Positions 6,547 through 14,901 of a stretch of DNA of 39,634 nt are shown one piece after another. Each line of letters begins with the position of its first letter. Within the stretch, counting starts at the first letter, position 1. The DNA lies in NCBI GenBank assembly GCA_035294725.1, contig DATGKK010000100.1, positions 1-39,634 on the forward strand. The letters run 5' to 3'. A program made the translations under genes and the position numbers. A model generated the notes under the pieces. It saw only the letters and a list, made by a program, of their open reading frames with translations. It was not told where the DNA came from and did no database searches. This DNA comes from DATGKK01 sp035294725 (lineage in GTDB: Bacteria; Actinomycetota; Acidimicrobiia; Acidimicrobiales; Bog-793).

Positions 6547-7603
6547 ACCCCTCGATGGTCGCGATGACCTGCGGTGGGGCGCCGAGCAGGTCGCCGTACC
6601 CGCCCCCCTCGGCGATGTAGTACTGGGCGCCGGGGATGGCGGCCGCGAGGGCGGCGCTGTCCTCCGGCGGAAAGACCACGTCCGCGCTGCCTCCGATGAC
6701 GAGCGTCGGCACATCGATGCGGTGCAGCCGGCTCGAGAGAGCATCGGATCCCCAGCACTCGGCTTCAAGCCGGGCCTCGGCGGTGACGGCCGGAGCGGTG
6801 ACGACGTCGGGCGACTCGGCGGCGAGCTCTCGGAGCCACTCGGCGCGGATGGCTTGCTGCGAGGGCGGGAAGAGCAGCGAAGAGACCTCCGCCAACGTCG
6901 CCCTCGGGTCGGTCAGCACACGGGTCGCCGGCCGCAGCGGGCTCGTGCTGCCGCCAACCGGCAGGCCGCTGTCGTCGAGCACGAGGGCTCCGACGAGGCC
7001 GGGATGGCGTTCGGCGAGCGCGACGGCCACCTGGCCGCCGAGACCCCAGCCGAGCACGGTGGGGCTCCGCAGCTGGAGCTCTCCGACGAGGCCGGCGGTC
7101 ACGTCGCCGAGCCACTGCACTGAGATCCGGCCGCGGGCGGGACCCGAGTAGCCGATGCCCGGGAGGTCGAACACCGTCACCGAGTAGCGCTGCGCAAGGC
7201 TCTCGAGCAGGGTCGGCGGCCACCAGGCCATCGAGGCGTCCTCTCCGGCGATGAGCAGCAGGGGCGGACCGGAGCCGAGCTGCCGGTAGGCGATCTGCAC
7301 CACCTGCGCGAAGCCGGCCGCCCCGGGGACCGGAAGATCCACGCTCGTCCTGCCGGCGGGGACGGGCATCACGGGCAGGCGCGACACTGCGCCGAGGCTC
7401 GCCAGCGCACCAGTCTGCAAGGTGCCTGGGATCGTCACCGGCACGACGCTCGTCGTCGGCCCTGCGGGGGTGGTCGTCGTGGTCGTGGCCCTGCCGGCGT
7501 TCGAGCTCGTGCATGCCGAGGCCACGAGGCACACGGCGAGCAGCGACACGAGGCAGGACAGGGCGCGACGCGTCCCGACGAAGCGTGCTCTCAGTCGGCC
7601 CAC
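6536..7603 (-). CDS. Lipoprotein with degenerate alpha/beta-hydrolase domain
   Basis: The 355-residue product begins with a signal peptide and lipobox ending at Cys31 (LVASAC), followed by a Thr-rich linker, so it should be anchored outside the membrane. The rest is an alpha/beta-hydrolase fold: LLLIAGEDASMAWW, FDLPGIGYSG, the nucleophile-elbow strand, and VPTLVIGGSADVVFPPEDS. At the elbow the sequence is GWGLGG, so position 187, normally the catalytic Ser, is Gly. Where the catalytic His is expected (around 336) the sequence is EGGGYGD, with Tyr or Gly. An acidic residue (Asp308) remains. It is probably a non-catalytic binding protein rather than an enzyme. The GTG start overlaps the end of the hpnA-like gene by 13 nt, so the two are coupled. 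The 3' end overlaps the convergent Lrp gene. Confidence 0.85.
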   Translation of the reverse strand: MGRLRARFVGTRRALSCLVSLLAVCLVASACTSSNAGRATTTTTTPAGPTTSVVPVTIPGTLQTGALASLGAVSRLPVMPVPAGRTSVDLPVPGAAGFAQVVQIAYRQLGSGPPLLLIAGEDASMAWWPPTLLESLAQRYSVTVFDLPGIGYSGPARGRISVQWLGDVTAGLVGELQLRSPTVLGWGLGGQVAVALAERHPGLVGALVLDDSGLPVGGSTSPLRPATRVLTDPRATLAEVSSLLFPPSQQAIRAEWLRELAAESPDVVTAPAVTAEARLEAECWGSDALSSRLHRIDVPTLVIGGSADVVFPPEDSAALAAAIPGAQYYIAEGGGYGDLLGAPPQVIATIEGFTG

Positions 7604-8676
7604 CGCAGCTTGCGCAGCCGGCGCTCGTCGACGTACCCGTTCTCGGCGAACCAGCGAGCGGACCGGGCCAGGGCCTGCCGGGCAGGCCGCGAGCGGTACC
7701 CCAGCTCCTCCCGGGCGCGGGAGTCGTCGTAGACCATCCGGGTCGTTGCCATCCGCACTGCCTCGAGCGGGACGGTCGGATGCCGCTTAACAAGACGGCC
7801 CTCGACGATCTCCGAGACGTGGGCGGCCGCCAGCGTGACCCTGGCCGGAACTCGGAGCCACGGCGCCGGCAGGCCCGTGACCGAGGCGAGCAGAGAAAGG
7901 AGCTCCCTGAACGAGAGGTTCTCGCCGCCAAGCACGTAGCTGCGGCCCTGCCGCCCCCGCTCGGCCGCCAAGAGGTGGCCGGCTGCGACGTCGTCGACGT
8001 CGACCGCGTTCATGGCGGTGTCGACGTAGGCGGGCATGCGACCGTTCAGGAAGTCGAGCACGATCCGGCCGGTCGGCGTCGGCCCGTGATCACCGGGGCC
8101 GATCGGCAGGGTCGGCTGGACGAGCACGGCGGGGAGCCCCTCCGCCGCGGCCCGGAGCACCTCGTGCTCGGCGACGTACTTCGATCGCTTGTAGTGGCCG
8201 AACAGGTGCTCGACCCGGGGCCAGTGGCCTTCTGAGGCGGGCTCACGGCCAGCGCCGTGGCCGTTCGAACCCGAGTGGTCGAGGCCGATCGTGCCGACCG
8301 TGCTCGTGTACACCACCCGCTCGACGCCCGCGCGGGCAGCTGCGTCGAGCACGTTCAGGGTGCCCCCGACGTTGACGTCGTAGAACTCGTCGGGGCGGGG
8401 GCTCCAAAAGCGGTAGACCGCAGCGACGTGGAACACGTACCGGCAATCCCTCGCCGCCGCGGCGATCGCCGGTCCGTCCCGCAAGTCCGCCTCGACCGTG
8501 TCCACGTCGAGGCCGGCGAGGTTCATCCGATCTGCCCCGGGCTGGACCGTCGCGAGGACCTCGGCGCGCCGCTCGACGAGTGCGCGCACGACGGCGGAGC
8601 CGATGAAGCCGGTCCCTCCGGTCACGAGCACCCGGTCGCCCGGGCCGATCGTGCGCTCGGGCCCTCCCGGGCTCAC
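7591..8676 (-). CDS. hpnA: HpnA-like NAD-dependent epimerase/dehydratase
   Basis: The 361-residue extended SDR has TGGTGFIG (residues 19-26) for NAD(P) and the catalytic pair Tyr162/Lys166 in HYKRSK. Segments such as LNGRMPAYVDT, PIGPGDHGPTPTGRI and VLGGENLSFRELL match my memory of the hopanoid-associated sugar epimerase family HpnA closely. HpnA is linked to hopanoid biosynthesis, though its exact reaction is not well established. Context supports this: the gene 14 nt upstream encodes an HpnO-like aminotransferase. The start is GTG at 8676. No squalene-hopene cyclase is in this window, so hopanoid production by this organism is inferred. Alternative: a generic dihydroflavonol-4-reductase-like SDR. 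Confidence 0.8.
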   Translation of the reverse strand: MSPGGPERTIGPGDRVLVTGGTGFIGSAVVRALVERRAEVLATVQPGADRMNLAGLDVDTVEADLRDGPAIAAAARDCRYVFHVAAVYRFWSPRPDEFYDVNVGGTLNVLDAAARAGVERVVYTSTVGTIGLDHSGSNGHGAGREPASEGHWPRVEHLFGHYKRSKYVAEHEVLRAAAEGLPAVLVQPTLPIGPGDHGPTPTGRIVLDFLNGRMPAYVDTAMNAVDVDDVAAGHLLAAERGRQGRSYVLGGENLSFRELLSLLASVTGLPAPWLRVPARVTLAAAHVSEIVEGRLVKRHPTVPLEAVRMATTRMVYDDSRAREELGYRSRPARQALARSARWFAENGYVDERRLRKLRWAD

Positions 8677-8690
8677 GGCCTCGACACCGC

Positions 8691-10070
8691 TCAGCGGTGC
8701 AGCGCGCTCTTCGCGAGCGTCTTGCCGAACTCGAACACGAGCGAGGAGTTCCGGTGGGCGTCGGCGAGGACGTCGTCGAGAGCGGACACGAACAGCTCCA
8801 CCTCGGCGTCACCGCAGATGAGCGGGGGCAGGAGCTTCACGATGTTGACGCTGTCGGCGGCCACCTGGGTGAGGATCCGGTGCCGGTTGAACAGCGGACC
8901 GACGACCAGCTGGCTGAACAGGCCCTTCCTCGCACCCTCGAGCATCTTCCAGCGCGACTTGAGCCGCAGCGACGAGGGCTCTCCGAACACGAGGCCGATC
9001 ATGAGCCCCTTGCCCCTCACCTCGTGGAACATCTCGTACTTCTCGACGAGGGGAGCAAGGGCCTGCTGGAACCTCTCACCCATCTCGCGGGCATGGTCGA
9101 CGATGCCTTCGTCCTCGAGGGTCTGGAGGGTGGCGAGACCGGCCACCATGGCGAGCTGGTTGCGCCCGAAGGTGCTCGAGTGCACGACCGCCCGCTCCAT
9201 CTTCGAGTAGACCCGGTCGAAGATCTCCGCCGAGCAGGCCGTCGCCCCGACGGGAACGTAACCACCGGAGAGCGCCTTCGAGATCGTGACGATGTCCGGC
9301 TCGAGGCCGTAGTGCTCGTGGGCCCACATCCGCCCGGTTCGGCCGAGGCCGGTCTGGACCTCGTCGGCGACGAAGAGCGTGTGATGCTGGCGGCAGAGCC
9401 GCTGCACCCCGGTCCAGTACTCCTCGCTCGCGAGGTAGACCCCCTTGCCCTGGATCAGCTCGACGACGAAGGCGGCCACGTCGCCACGGCGCAGCTCCCG
9501 CTCGAGCGCGTCGAGGTCGCCGAAGCCGACCGGGTCACAGCCGGGAAGGAGCGGGCCGAAGCCGTCCCGGAACTCCTTGCCGCCGTTCAGCGAGAGCGCC
9601 CCGTTCGTGAGGCCGTGGAAGGCGTGCTCGGCATACAGGACCCGGGGGCGGCCGGTCGCGTACTTGGCGAACTTGATGGCCGCCTCGTTCGCCTCCGCTC
9701 CGGAGTTCGAGAAGAAGCACCTCCCGATCCCCCCGTGCAAGGTGCCGACGAGCGCCTCGGCCAGCAGGCCCGGCAGGAGCGCGCAGTCGAGCTGCACGAG
9801 GTTCGGGAGGTCCATGTCGAGCGCGTCGTGGAGCGCCTTTTTGATCACCGGGTGGGAGCGTCCGAGGGCATAGACACCGAAGCCTGAGAGGAAGTCGAGG
9901 TACCGCTCGCCATCGCGGTCGATGAGGTAGCAGCCCTCGCCGCGCTCGTAGAAGCGGTCCATCCCGATCGTCTTCAGGACCCTCGCCAGCTGCGGGTTCA
10001 AGAACTCCTGGTGGAGCTTGAAGTTCTGCCCCCGCCTCGTCTCCATCAGCGACTCGAGATCGAAACCCAT
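8691..10070 (-). CDS. hpnO: Class III aminotransferase, HpnO-like
   Basis: The 459-residue PLP enzyme has all class III hallmarks: FSNSGAEANEAAIKFA, HAFHGLTNGALS, ADEVQTGLGRTG (Asp236) and the Schiff-base Lys265 in TISKALSGGY. The N-terminal ARRGQ-type segment (TRRGQNFKLH), YLDFLSGFGVYALGR and the C-terminal RHRILTQVA...VKLLPP resemble HpnO, the aminotransferase that makes aminobacteriohopanetriol from a hopanoid precursor. That assignment rests on remembered family sequence and on the adjacent hpnA-like gene. One oddity is VVELIQGKG, where class III enzymes usually have VEPIQG. The ATG has GGAGGG four bases upstream. It is the first gene of a three-gene minus-strand unit and is divergent from lat, 63 nt away. 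Alternative: an acetylornithine/4-aminobutyrate-type aminotransferase. Confidence 0.75.
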   Translation of the reverse strand: MGFDLESLMETRRGQNFKLHQEFLNPQLARVLKTIGMDRFYERGEGCYLIDRDGERYLDFLSGFGVYALGRSHPVIKKALHDALDMDLPNLVQLDCALLPGLLAEALVGTLHGGIGRCFFSNSGAEANEAAIKFAKYATGRPRVLYAEHAFHGLTNGALSLNGGKEFRDGFGPLLPGCDPVGFGDLDALERELRRGDVAAFVVELIQGKGVYLASEEYWTGVQRLCRQHHTLFVADEVQTGLGRTGRMWAHEHYGLEPDIVTISKALSGGYVPVGATACSAEIFDRVYSKMERAVVHSSTFGRNQLAMVAGLATLQTLEDEGIVDHAREMGERFQQALAPLVEKYEMFHEVRGKGLMIGLVFGEPSSLRLKSRWKMLEGARKGLFSQLVVGPLFNRHRILTQVAADSVNIVKLLPPLICGDAEVELFVSALDDVLADAHRNSSLVFEFGKTLAKSALHR

Positions 10071-10119
10071 CTACCCTCCGATCGGACGACGGCCAGCGTA
10101 CCGGGGTGGCCCCGGCCGG

Positions 10120-10125
10120 TAGGCT
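10120..10125 (+). promoter_or_regulatory. Leaderless -10 hexamer TAGGCT of lat
   Basis: TAGGCT ends 8 nt before the ATG at 10134, with no Shine-Dalgarno between. It lies in the 63-nt divergent gap with the HpnO-like gene. Confidence 0.55.
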
Positions 10126-10133
10126 CATCGCTC

Positions 10134-11549
10134 ATGTCTGCTCCTGTCCGACAGCGTGGTCGGGAGGGCGGTGGCGGAGAGGCCCCGGCCGGTGCCGCTC
10201 CGGGAACCGGGGCGCCGATCGGCCCGGCCGACGCCCATGCCGTGCTCTCACGCCACCTCCTCGTCGACGGCTACCCGCTCGTCCTCGACCTCGCGAAGAG
10301 CCACGGCTCCTGGCTCGTCGACGCCCGCGACGGCACCGAGTACCTCGACTTCTACACCTTCTTCGCCTCCTCCCCACTCGGCCTCAACCCGCCCGGCCTC
10401 GCCGACGACGCCAGCTTCCTCGAGCACCTCGCCGTCGTGGCGGCGAACAAGCCGGCCAACTCCGACATCGTCACGGTGGAGCTTGCCCGGTTCGCCGACA
10501 CCTTCGCCCGCGTGCTCGGCGACCCGGAGCTCCCCCACCTGTTCTTCATCGAGGGCGGCGCCCTCGCCGTCGAGAACGCCCTCAAGGTCGCGTTCGACTG
10601 GAAGTCCCGCCGCAACGAGGCGGCAGGCCGCTCGCGCGACCTCGGCACCCGCGTGCTCCACCTGCGTCACGCTTTCCACGGCCGGAGCGGCTACACGATG
10701 TCGCTCACCAACACCGACCCGGTCAAGGTCGACCGCTTCCCGAAGCTCGACTGGCCGAGGATCAGCTCCCCGGCGGTGACCTTCCCGATCGAGGAGCACA
10801 TGGCCGACGTCGAAGCAGCCGAGCGCCTTGCCCTCGCAGAGGCAGAGGCGGCCTTCGCCCGCCACCCCCACGACATCGCCTGCTTTATCGCCGAGCCGAT
10901 ACAGGCCGAGGGCGGCGACCGCCATCTGCGGGCCGAGTTCCTTCGCGCGATGCAAGAGCTCTGCCGGGCCAACGACGCCTTGTTCGTCCTCGACGAGGTC
11001 CAGACCGGCGTCGGAGTCACCGGGACCGCCTGGTGCTACCAGCAGCTCGGCCTCGAGCCCGACGTGGTCGCCTTCGGCAAGAAGGTGCAGCTCGGCGGGG
11101 TGATGGCGGGCCGCCGGGTGGACGAGGTGGAGGAGAACGTCTTCCGCACGCCGAGCCGGATCAACTCGACCTGGGGAGGCAACCTCGTCGACATGGTGCG
11201 CTCGACGAGGCTCCTCGAGCTGATCGAGGCCACCGGAGCGATGGCGAACGCGGCCGAGCGCGGCGAGCAGCTGCTCGGGCATGTCCGCGCCCTCGCCGCC
11301 GACCACCCGGGGCTCATTACCAACCCTCGGGGCCGGGGCCTGCTCGTCGCGTGCGACCTGCCCTCGGCGGCACTGCGGGACGGGGTCATCCGCTCCCTGC
11401 GAGAGGAGGAGCACGTGATCGCGCTCGGCTGCGGCGACGCCTCGATCCGCTTCCGCCCCGCCCTCTCGGTCTCGGCAGAGGAGGTCGACGCCGGTGCGAG
11501 AGCCCTCGCGCGGGTCGTGAGCCGTGCTGCGAAGCAGGTCGGCCGGTGA
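10134..11549 (+). CDS. lat: L-lysine 6-transaminase
   Basis: The 471-residue class III aminotransferase matches L-lysine epsilon-aminotransferase, which transfers the side-chain amino group of lysine to 2-oxoglutarate to give allysine (cyclising to piperideine-6-carboxylate). Characteristic segments are YLDFYTFFASSPLG, FFIEGGALAVENALKVAFDWK, FHGRSGYTMSLTNTDP, FVLDEVQTGVGVTG and the PLP-lysine segment AFGKKVQLGG (Lys316 or 317). Family members from Mycobacterium and from beta-lactam producers share these. A ~30-residue Gly/Ala-rich N-terminal extension precedes the domain. The ATG at 10134 is chosen because TAGGCT lies 8 nt upstream; longer starts in the same frame would run into the divergent gene. 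Its stop overlaps the start of the aldehyde dehydrogenase gene by 4 nt, forming a lysine-degradation pair. Confidence 0.93.
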   Translation: MSAPVRQRGREGGGGEAPAGAAPGTGAPIGPADAHAVLSRHLLVDGYPLVLDLAKSHGSWLVDARDGTEYLDFYTFFASSPLGLNPPGLADDASFLEHLAVVAANKPANSDIVTVELARFADTFARVLGDPELPHLFFIEGGALAVENALKVAFDWKSRRNEAAGRSRDLGTRVLHLRHAFHGRSGYTMSLTNTDPVKVDRFPKLDWPRISSPAVTFPIEEHMADVEAAERLALAEAEAAFARHPHDIACFIAEPIQAEGGDRHLRAEFLRAMQELCRANDALFVLDEVQTGVGVTGTAWCYQQLGLEPDVVAFGKKVQLGGVMAGRRVDEVEENVFRTPSRINSTWGGNLVDMVRSTRLLELIEATGAMANAAERGEQLLGHVRALAADHPGLITNPRGRGLLVACDLPSAALRDGVIRSLREEEHVIALGCGDASIRFRPALSVSAEEVDAGARALARVVSRAAKQVGR

Positions 11550-13108
11550 CCGCTCGCCAGTGCTGCTCGATCGTCGCCGGCAAGCCGACGGGCGACGACT
11601 CCGGCGGCCGGATGGCCTCGACCAACCCGGCCCGGCTGAGCGACGTCGTCGCCGAGGTGGCGCTCGGGAGCGACGAGACCTTCGTCGAGGCCGCGCGCTC
11701 GGCCAAGCGTGCCCAGCCCGCCTGGGCCGAGGTGCCGGCTCCCGTCCGGGGCCGGGTGATCGCCGAGGTCGGGCGGATCGTCGAGGCGAACAAGGAGGCG
11801 CTCTCGAGGCTCGTGACGAGGGAGGTCGGCAAGCCGCTCGCCGAGGCACGCGGCGAGGTCCAGGAGATCATCGACACCTGTGACTTCTTCCTCGGCGAGG
11901 GCCGGCGGCTCTACGGCGAGACCGTCCCCTCGGAGATGCGCGACAAGGCGCTGTTCACCTTCCGCGTGCCCGTCGGGAACGTGGCCGTCATCACGGCCGG
12001 CAACTTCCCGGTCGCGGTGCCGTCGTGGTACCTCGTGCCGGCGCTGCTCTGTGGCGACAGCGTCGTGTGGAAGCCGGCCGAGTACTCCGCTGCGGTCGCG
12101 ACGGCCCTTTACGAGTGCTTCGCCGCCGGCGGGGTGCCCGACGGCGTGCTCAACCTCGTGCTCGCCGAGGGCGCCGCCACGTTCCGCGGCCTCGAGCGCT
12201 CCCTCGACGAGCACCTCGTCGACAAGGTCGGCTTCACCGGTTCCTCCGCCGTCGGCGCCGCCATCGGTGAGCTGACGGGCCGGCACGTCCAGTCGGCCTG
12301 CCTCGAGCTCGGCGGCAAGAACCCGATGGTGATCATGCCGGACGCCGACCTCGAGCTCGCCGTCGAGGGGGCTCTCTTCTCCGGGTTCGGGACGGCGGGC
12401 CAGCGGTGCACCTCCCTCGGCACGGCCATCGTGCACGAGTCGCTTCACGACCGGTTCGTCGAGCGGCTCGCCGAGCGGCTCGACGCCTCGCCCGTCGGCG
12501 ACCCGTTCGAAGCCGTGCTCTACGGCCCGATGCTCGAGGAGCGGTTCGCCCTCCGCTTCGAGGAGTACCTCGACACGCTCGTCGAACCCCACCACCGCCT
12601 CCTCGGCTGCAGCGGGCGCGGGCGGATCACCTCCGGCGCGCCGAGGGCGGGCTTCGTCGGCGATCCGGACGAGGGGATCTTCTGCCACCCCGCGATCGTG
12701 GACGGGGTCCGTCTCGACGACGCCCTCGCACGGACCGAGACATTCGGTCCGATGATCGGGGTCGCCACCTTCTCCGAGCTCGACGAGGCGCTCGAGCTCG
12801 CCAACTGCTCGGGCTACGGCCTCTCGTCATCCATCTACACCAGCTCTCCGGAGGCCGCCTTCCGCTTCCGCAGCCGCATCTCGGCCGGGATGGTGAGCGT
12901 GAACAACTCGACCTCGGGCGCCGAGGCGCACCTTCCCTTCGGAGGCAACGGGAAGTCGGGCAACGGCTCGCGCCAGTCCGGCAAGTGGGTGCTCGATCAG
13001 ATGACCCGTTGGCAGTCGATGAACTGGGACTACTCCGGTCGCCTCCAGAAGGCGCAGATGGACACCGACACGATCACGGCCGACCGGGGGTTCACGGTCA
13101 CCCCTTAG
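11546..13108 (+). CDS. Aldehyde dehydrogenase, likely allysine/P6C dehydrogenase
   Basis: The 520-residue protein is an NAD(P)-dependent aldehyde dehydrogenase. The catalytic Cys288 is in FGTAGQRCTS, the general base Glu254 in LELGGKNP, and the cofactor strand in FTGSSAVGAAIG. By context it oxidises the allysine or piperideine-6-carboxylate made by Lat to 2-aminoadipate, the second step of lysine 6-amino catabolism. The start is GTG at 11546, whose GTGA overlaps the lat stop codon, so translation is coupled. An insert-like segment around residues 355-370 (LGCSGRGRITSGAP) is unusual but in frame. The gene converges on a ThDP enzyme gene with a shared hairpin. Substrate assignment is inferred from the partner gene. 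Confidence 0.88.
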   Translation: MTARQCCSIVAGKPTGDDSGGRMASTNPARLSDVVAEVALGSDETFVEAARSAKRAQPAWAEVPAPVRGRVIAEVGRIVEANKEALSRLVTREVGKPLAEARGEVQEIIDTCDFFLGEGRRLYGETVPSEMRDKALFTFRVPVGNVAVITAGNFPVAVPSWYLVPALLCGDSVVWKPAEYSAAVATALYECFAAGGVPDGVLNLVLAEGAATFRGLERSLDEHLVDKVGFTGSSAVGAAIGELTGRHVQSACLELGGKNPMVIMPDADLELAVEGALFSGFGTAGQRCTSLGTAIVHESLHDRFVERLAERLDASPVGDPFEAVLYGPMLEERFALRFEEYLDTLVEPHHRLLGCSGRGRITSGAPRAGFVGDPDEGIFCHPAIVDGVRLDDALARTETFGPMIGVATFSELDEALELANCSGYGLSSSIYTSSPEAAFRFRSRISAGMVSVNNSTSGAEAHLPFGGNGKSGNGSRQSGKWVLDQMTRWQSMNWDYSGRLQKAQMDTDTITADRGFTVTP

Positions 13109-13109
13109 G

Positions 13110-13131
13110 GACCCGCCGGTGGGGCCGGGTC
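13110..13131. terminator. Hairpin between convergent genes
   Basis: GACCCG (13110-13115) pairs with CGGGTC (13126-13131) around a 10-nt loop, immediately after the aldehyde dehydrogenase stop and reaching into the stop codon of the opposing ThDP gene. Position suggests a bidirectional terminator. No U-tract. Confidence 0.45.
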
Positions 13132-14845
13132 ACTCCTTCGCGCCTGCTCCTTCGGCTCGAGCAGGAGGCCGGGAGGTTCCGGTGTAGGGCCGTGCCATCG
13201 GGCCGATCGCGGCCAGGTCCACCTCCACGAGGTAGGGCCGGCCCGCTCCGAGGGCCGCCTTCGTGGCCATGCCGAAGCTCTCGGGCGTGCCGACACGCTC
13301 GGCGTCGACGCCGAGTGCTCGGGCGAGGCCGCAGAAGTCCGGGGACCCGAGGTCGACGCCGATCCGGTGCTCGTACTGCTTCTCCTGGATGTTGCGGAGG
13401 ATCCCGTAGCCGCCGTCGTTGAAGAGGAGGACCACGACGGGCAGTCCCTCGGCCGCGATCGTGGCGAGCTCCGTGGCGCTCAGCATGAACCCCCCGTCAC
13501 CCACCATGCAGAGCACCGGCCCGTCGTGCGCCACGGCCGCCCCCATCGCCTGGGGCAGCCCGAGGCCGATCGCGAAGCCGTTCGGCATGATCGACGTGCG
13601 GGTGCGGCGGACCGGCAGGAGGCGGTTCCCCCAGGTGTAGGCCGGGATGGTGGAGTCCTTCACGACCACGGTGCCCTCGTCGAGGAGGGCTGAGAGCTCG
13701 TCGAGGAGGTCGGCCTGGGCCCCGATCGACTGCCGGAGGCGCTCTCGTGCGGCCCCGGCCGCGCTCGTGATGCGCTCCAGCCAGGCCGGGTCGGGCCGAA
13801 GGGCGGGGTCGCGCGTCGCGTCCAAGTGGCCGAGGATGAACGAGAGGACCTTCTTCGCGTCGCCCGCCACCTCGATCGCGGCTCGGTAGCTGCGCCCCGG
13901 GATCGCCGGGTCCAGGTCGATCTGGACGAGGTTCGCCGGGAGCTCCATCTTCCAGTTCTCCGTGTTCGGGCCCTGGTACCGGGTGCCGATGCCGATGAGG
14001 AGGTCCGCCTGCCTCACGAGCTCGCGCACCGTCGGGTCCCAGGGGAGGTTCCCGATGCACAGCGGATCGTCCTCGGGAAGCAGGCCCCGCGCGTTCGGCG
14101 TGGTGAGCACGCCCGCACCGATGCGCCGGGCAAGCTCAGCCGTCTCGGCCTCGGCGCCGGCGCGCACGACCCCTCCGCCGGCCCAGATGAGCGGCGCCCG
14201 GGAGGCGGCGATCGCCTCGACGGCCCGTTCCCAGCTCGCAGAGGGCTCGCCCGCCGGTTGCCCGACCGCACGCCGACCCTGCAGCGAGGCGTCAGGAGCG
14301 GCATCGGCGTACTGGAGGTCGATCGGCAGCTCGACCGAGACCGGCCCCTGCGGCGCCGCCAGTGCGAGCTCAACTGCCTCGGCCACGGTGGCCGAGATCT
14401 CGTCGGCCGCCGCCGCCCGGAGCACCCGTTTGCTCGCCGCCGACAGCATCTCGGGCTGGCGCGGGACCTCGTGGATGAAGCCGCGACCGGCTCCGAGATG
14501 TCGGGTCTCGATCTGCCCGGTGAGATGGAGGACTGGAGAGCCGGACAGGTAGGCCTCGAGCAGCCCGCCCATCGCGTTCGCCGCTCCGGGACCGGTCGAG
14601 GTGATGCACACGCCGAGCCTGCCCGAGACGCGGGCGTACCCGTCGGCGGCGGCGGCGGCGGCCTGCTCGTGCCGGACCGTGATCGAGCGGGGCCTCCCCC
14701 GGCGCCGCAGCGCGTCGTAGACGGGCAGGTTGTGGACGCTCGGGATGCCGAAGACGACGTCGACTCCGGCCCACTCGAGGGCGTCCACGACGGCGTCGCC
14801 GCCGTCGTGGCGGCCCGCAGCGGCGTTCTCGTGGGAAGCGGTCAT
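13130..14845 (-). CDS. Thiamine diphosphate-dependent enzyme, acetolactate synthase-like
   Basis: The 571-residue protein has the three-domain layout of acetolactate synthase, benzoylformate decarboxylase and relatives. The catalytic Glu60 is in TVRHEQAAAAAADGYAR, TSTGPGAANA follows at about 83-92, and the ThDP/Mg motif runs from GDGG at 449 to NDGG at about 476. Specificity cannot be read out; the conserved IPSVHNLPVYDALR start is common to uncharacterised ThDP-binding proteins rather than IlvB. No small regulatory subunit is nearby, which argues against the anabolic acetolactate synthase. TACGGT lies 9 nt before the ATG, a possible separate promoter. The crotonase and VOC genes lie upstream on the same strand, 56 and 22 nt apart, and may form a catabolic unit. 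Confidence 0.88.
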   Translation of the reverse strand: MTASHENAAAGRHDGGDAVVDALEWAGVDVVFGIPSVHNLPVYDALRRRGRPRSITVRHEQAAAAAADGYARVSGRLGVCITSTGPGAANAMGGLLEAYLSGSPVLHLTGQIETRHLGAGRGFIHEVPRQPEMLSAASKRVLRAAAADEISATVAEAVELALAAPQGPVSVELPIDLQYADAAPDASLQGRRAVGQPAGEPSASWERAVEAIAASRAPLIWAGGGVVRAGAEAETAELARRIGAGVLTTPNARGLLPEDDPLCIGNLPWDPTVRELVRQADLLIGIGTRYQGPNTENWKMELPANLVQIDLDPAIPGRSYRAAIEVAGDAKKVLSFILGHLDATRDPALRPDPAWLERITSAAGAARERLRQSIGAQADLLDELSALLDEGTVVVKDSTIPAYTWGNRLLPVRRTRTSIMPNGFAIGLGLPQAMGAAVAHDGPVLCMVGDGGFMLSATELATIAAEGLPVVVLLFNDGGYGILRNIQEKQYEHRIGVDLGSPDFCGLARALGVDAERVGTPESFGMATKAALGAGRPYLVEVDLAAIGPMARPYTGTSRPPARAEGAGAKE

Positions 14846-14901
14846 CGTTCCGACACCGTACTAACCGCCGCCCGCAAGGTGCTGCGGGGCGCCTATCGCC
14901 G

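Noticed and set aside
10106..11545. Long frame running through lat into the aldehyde dehydrogenase
   Set aside because: Before 11546 it is the wrong frame of lat; the true dehydrogenase begins at the GTGA overlap. A fusion protein is not supported.
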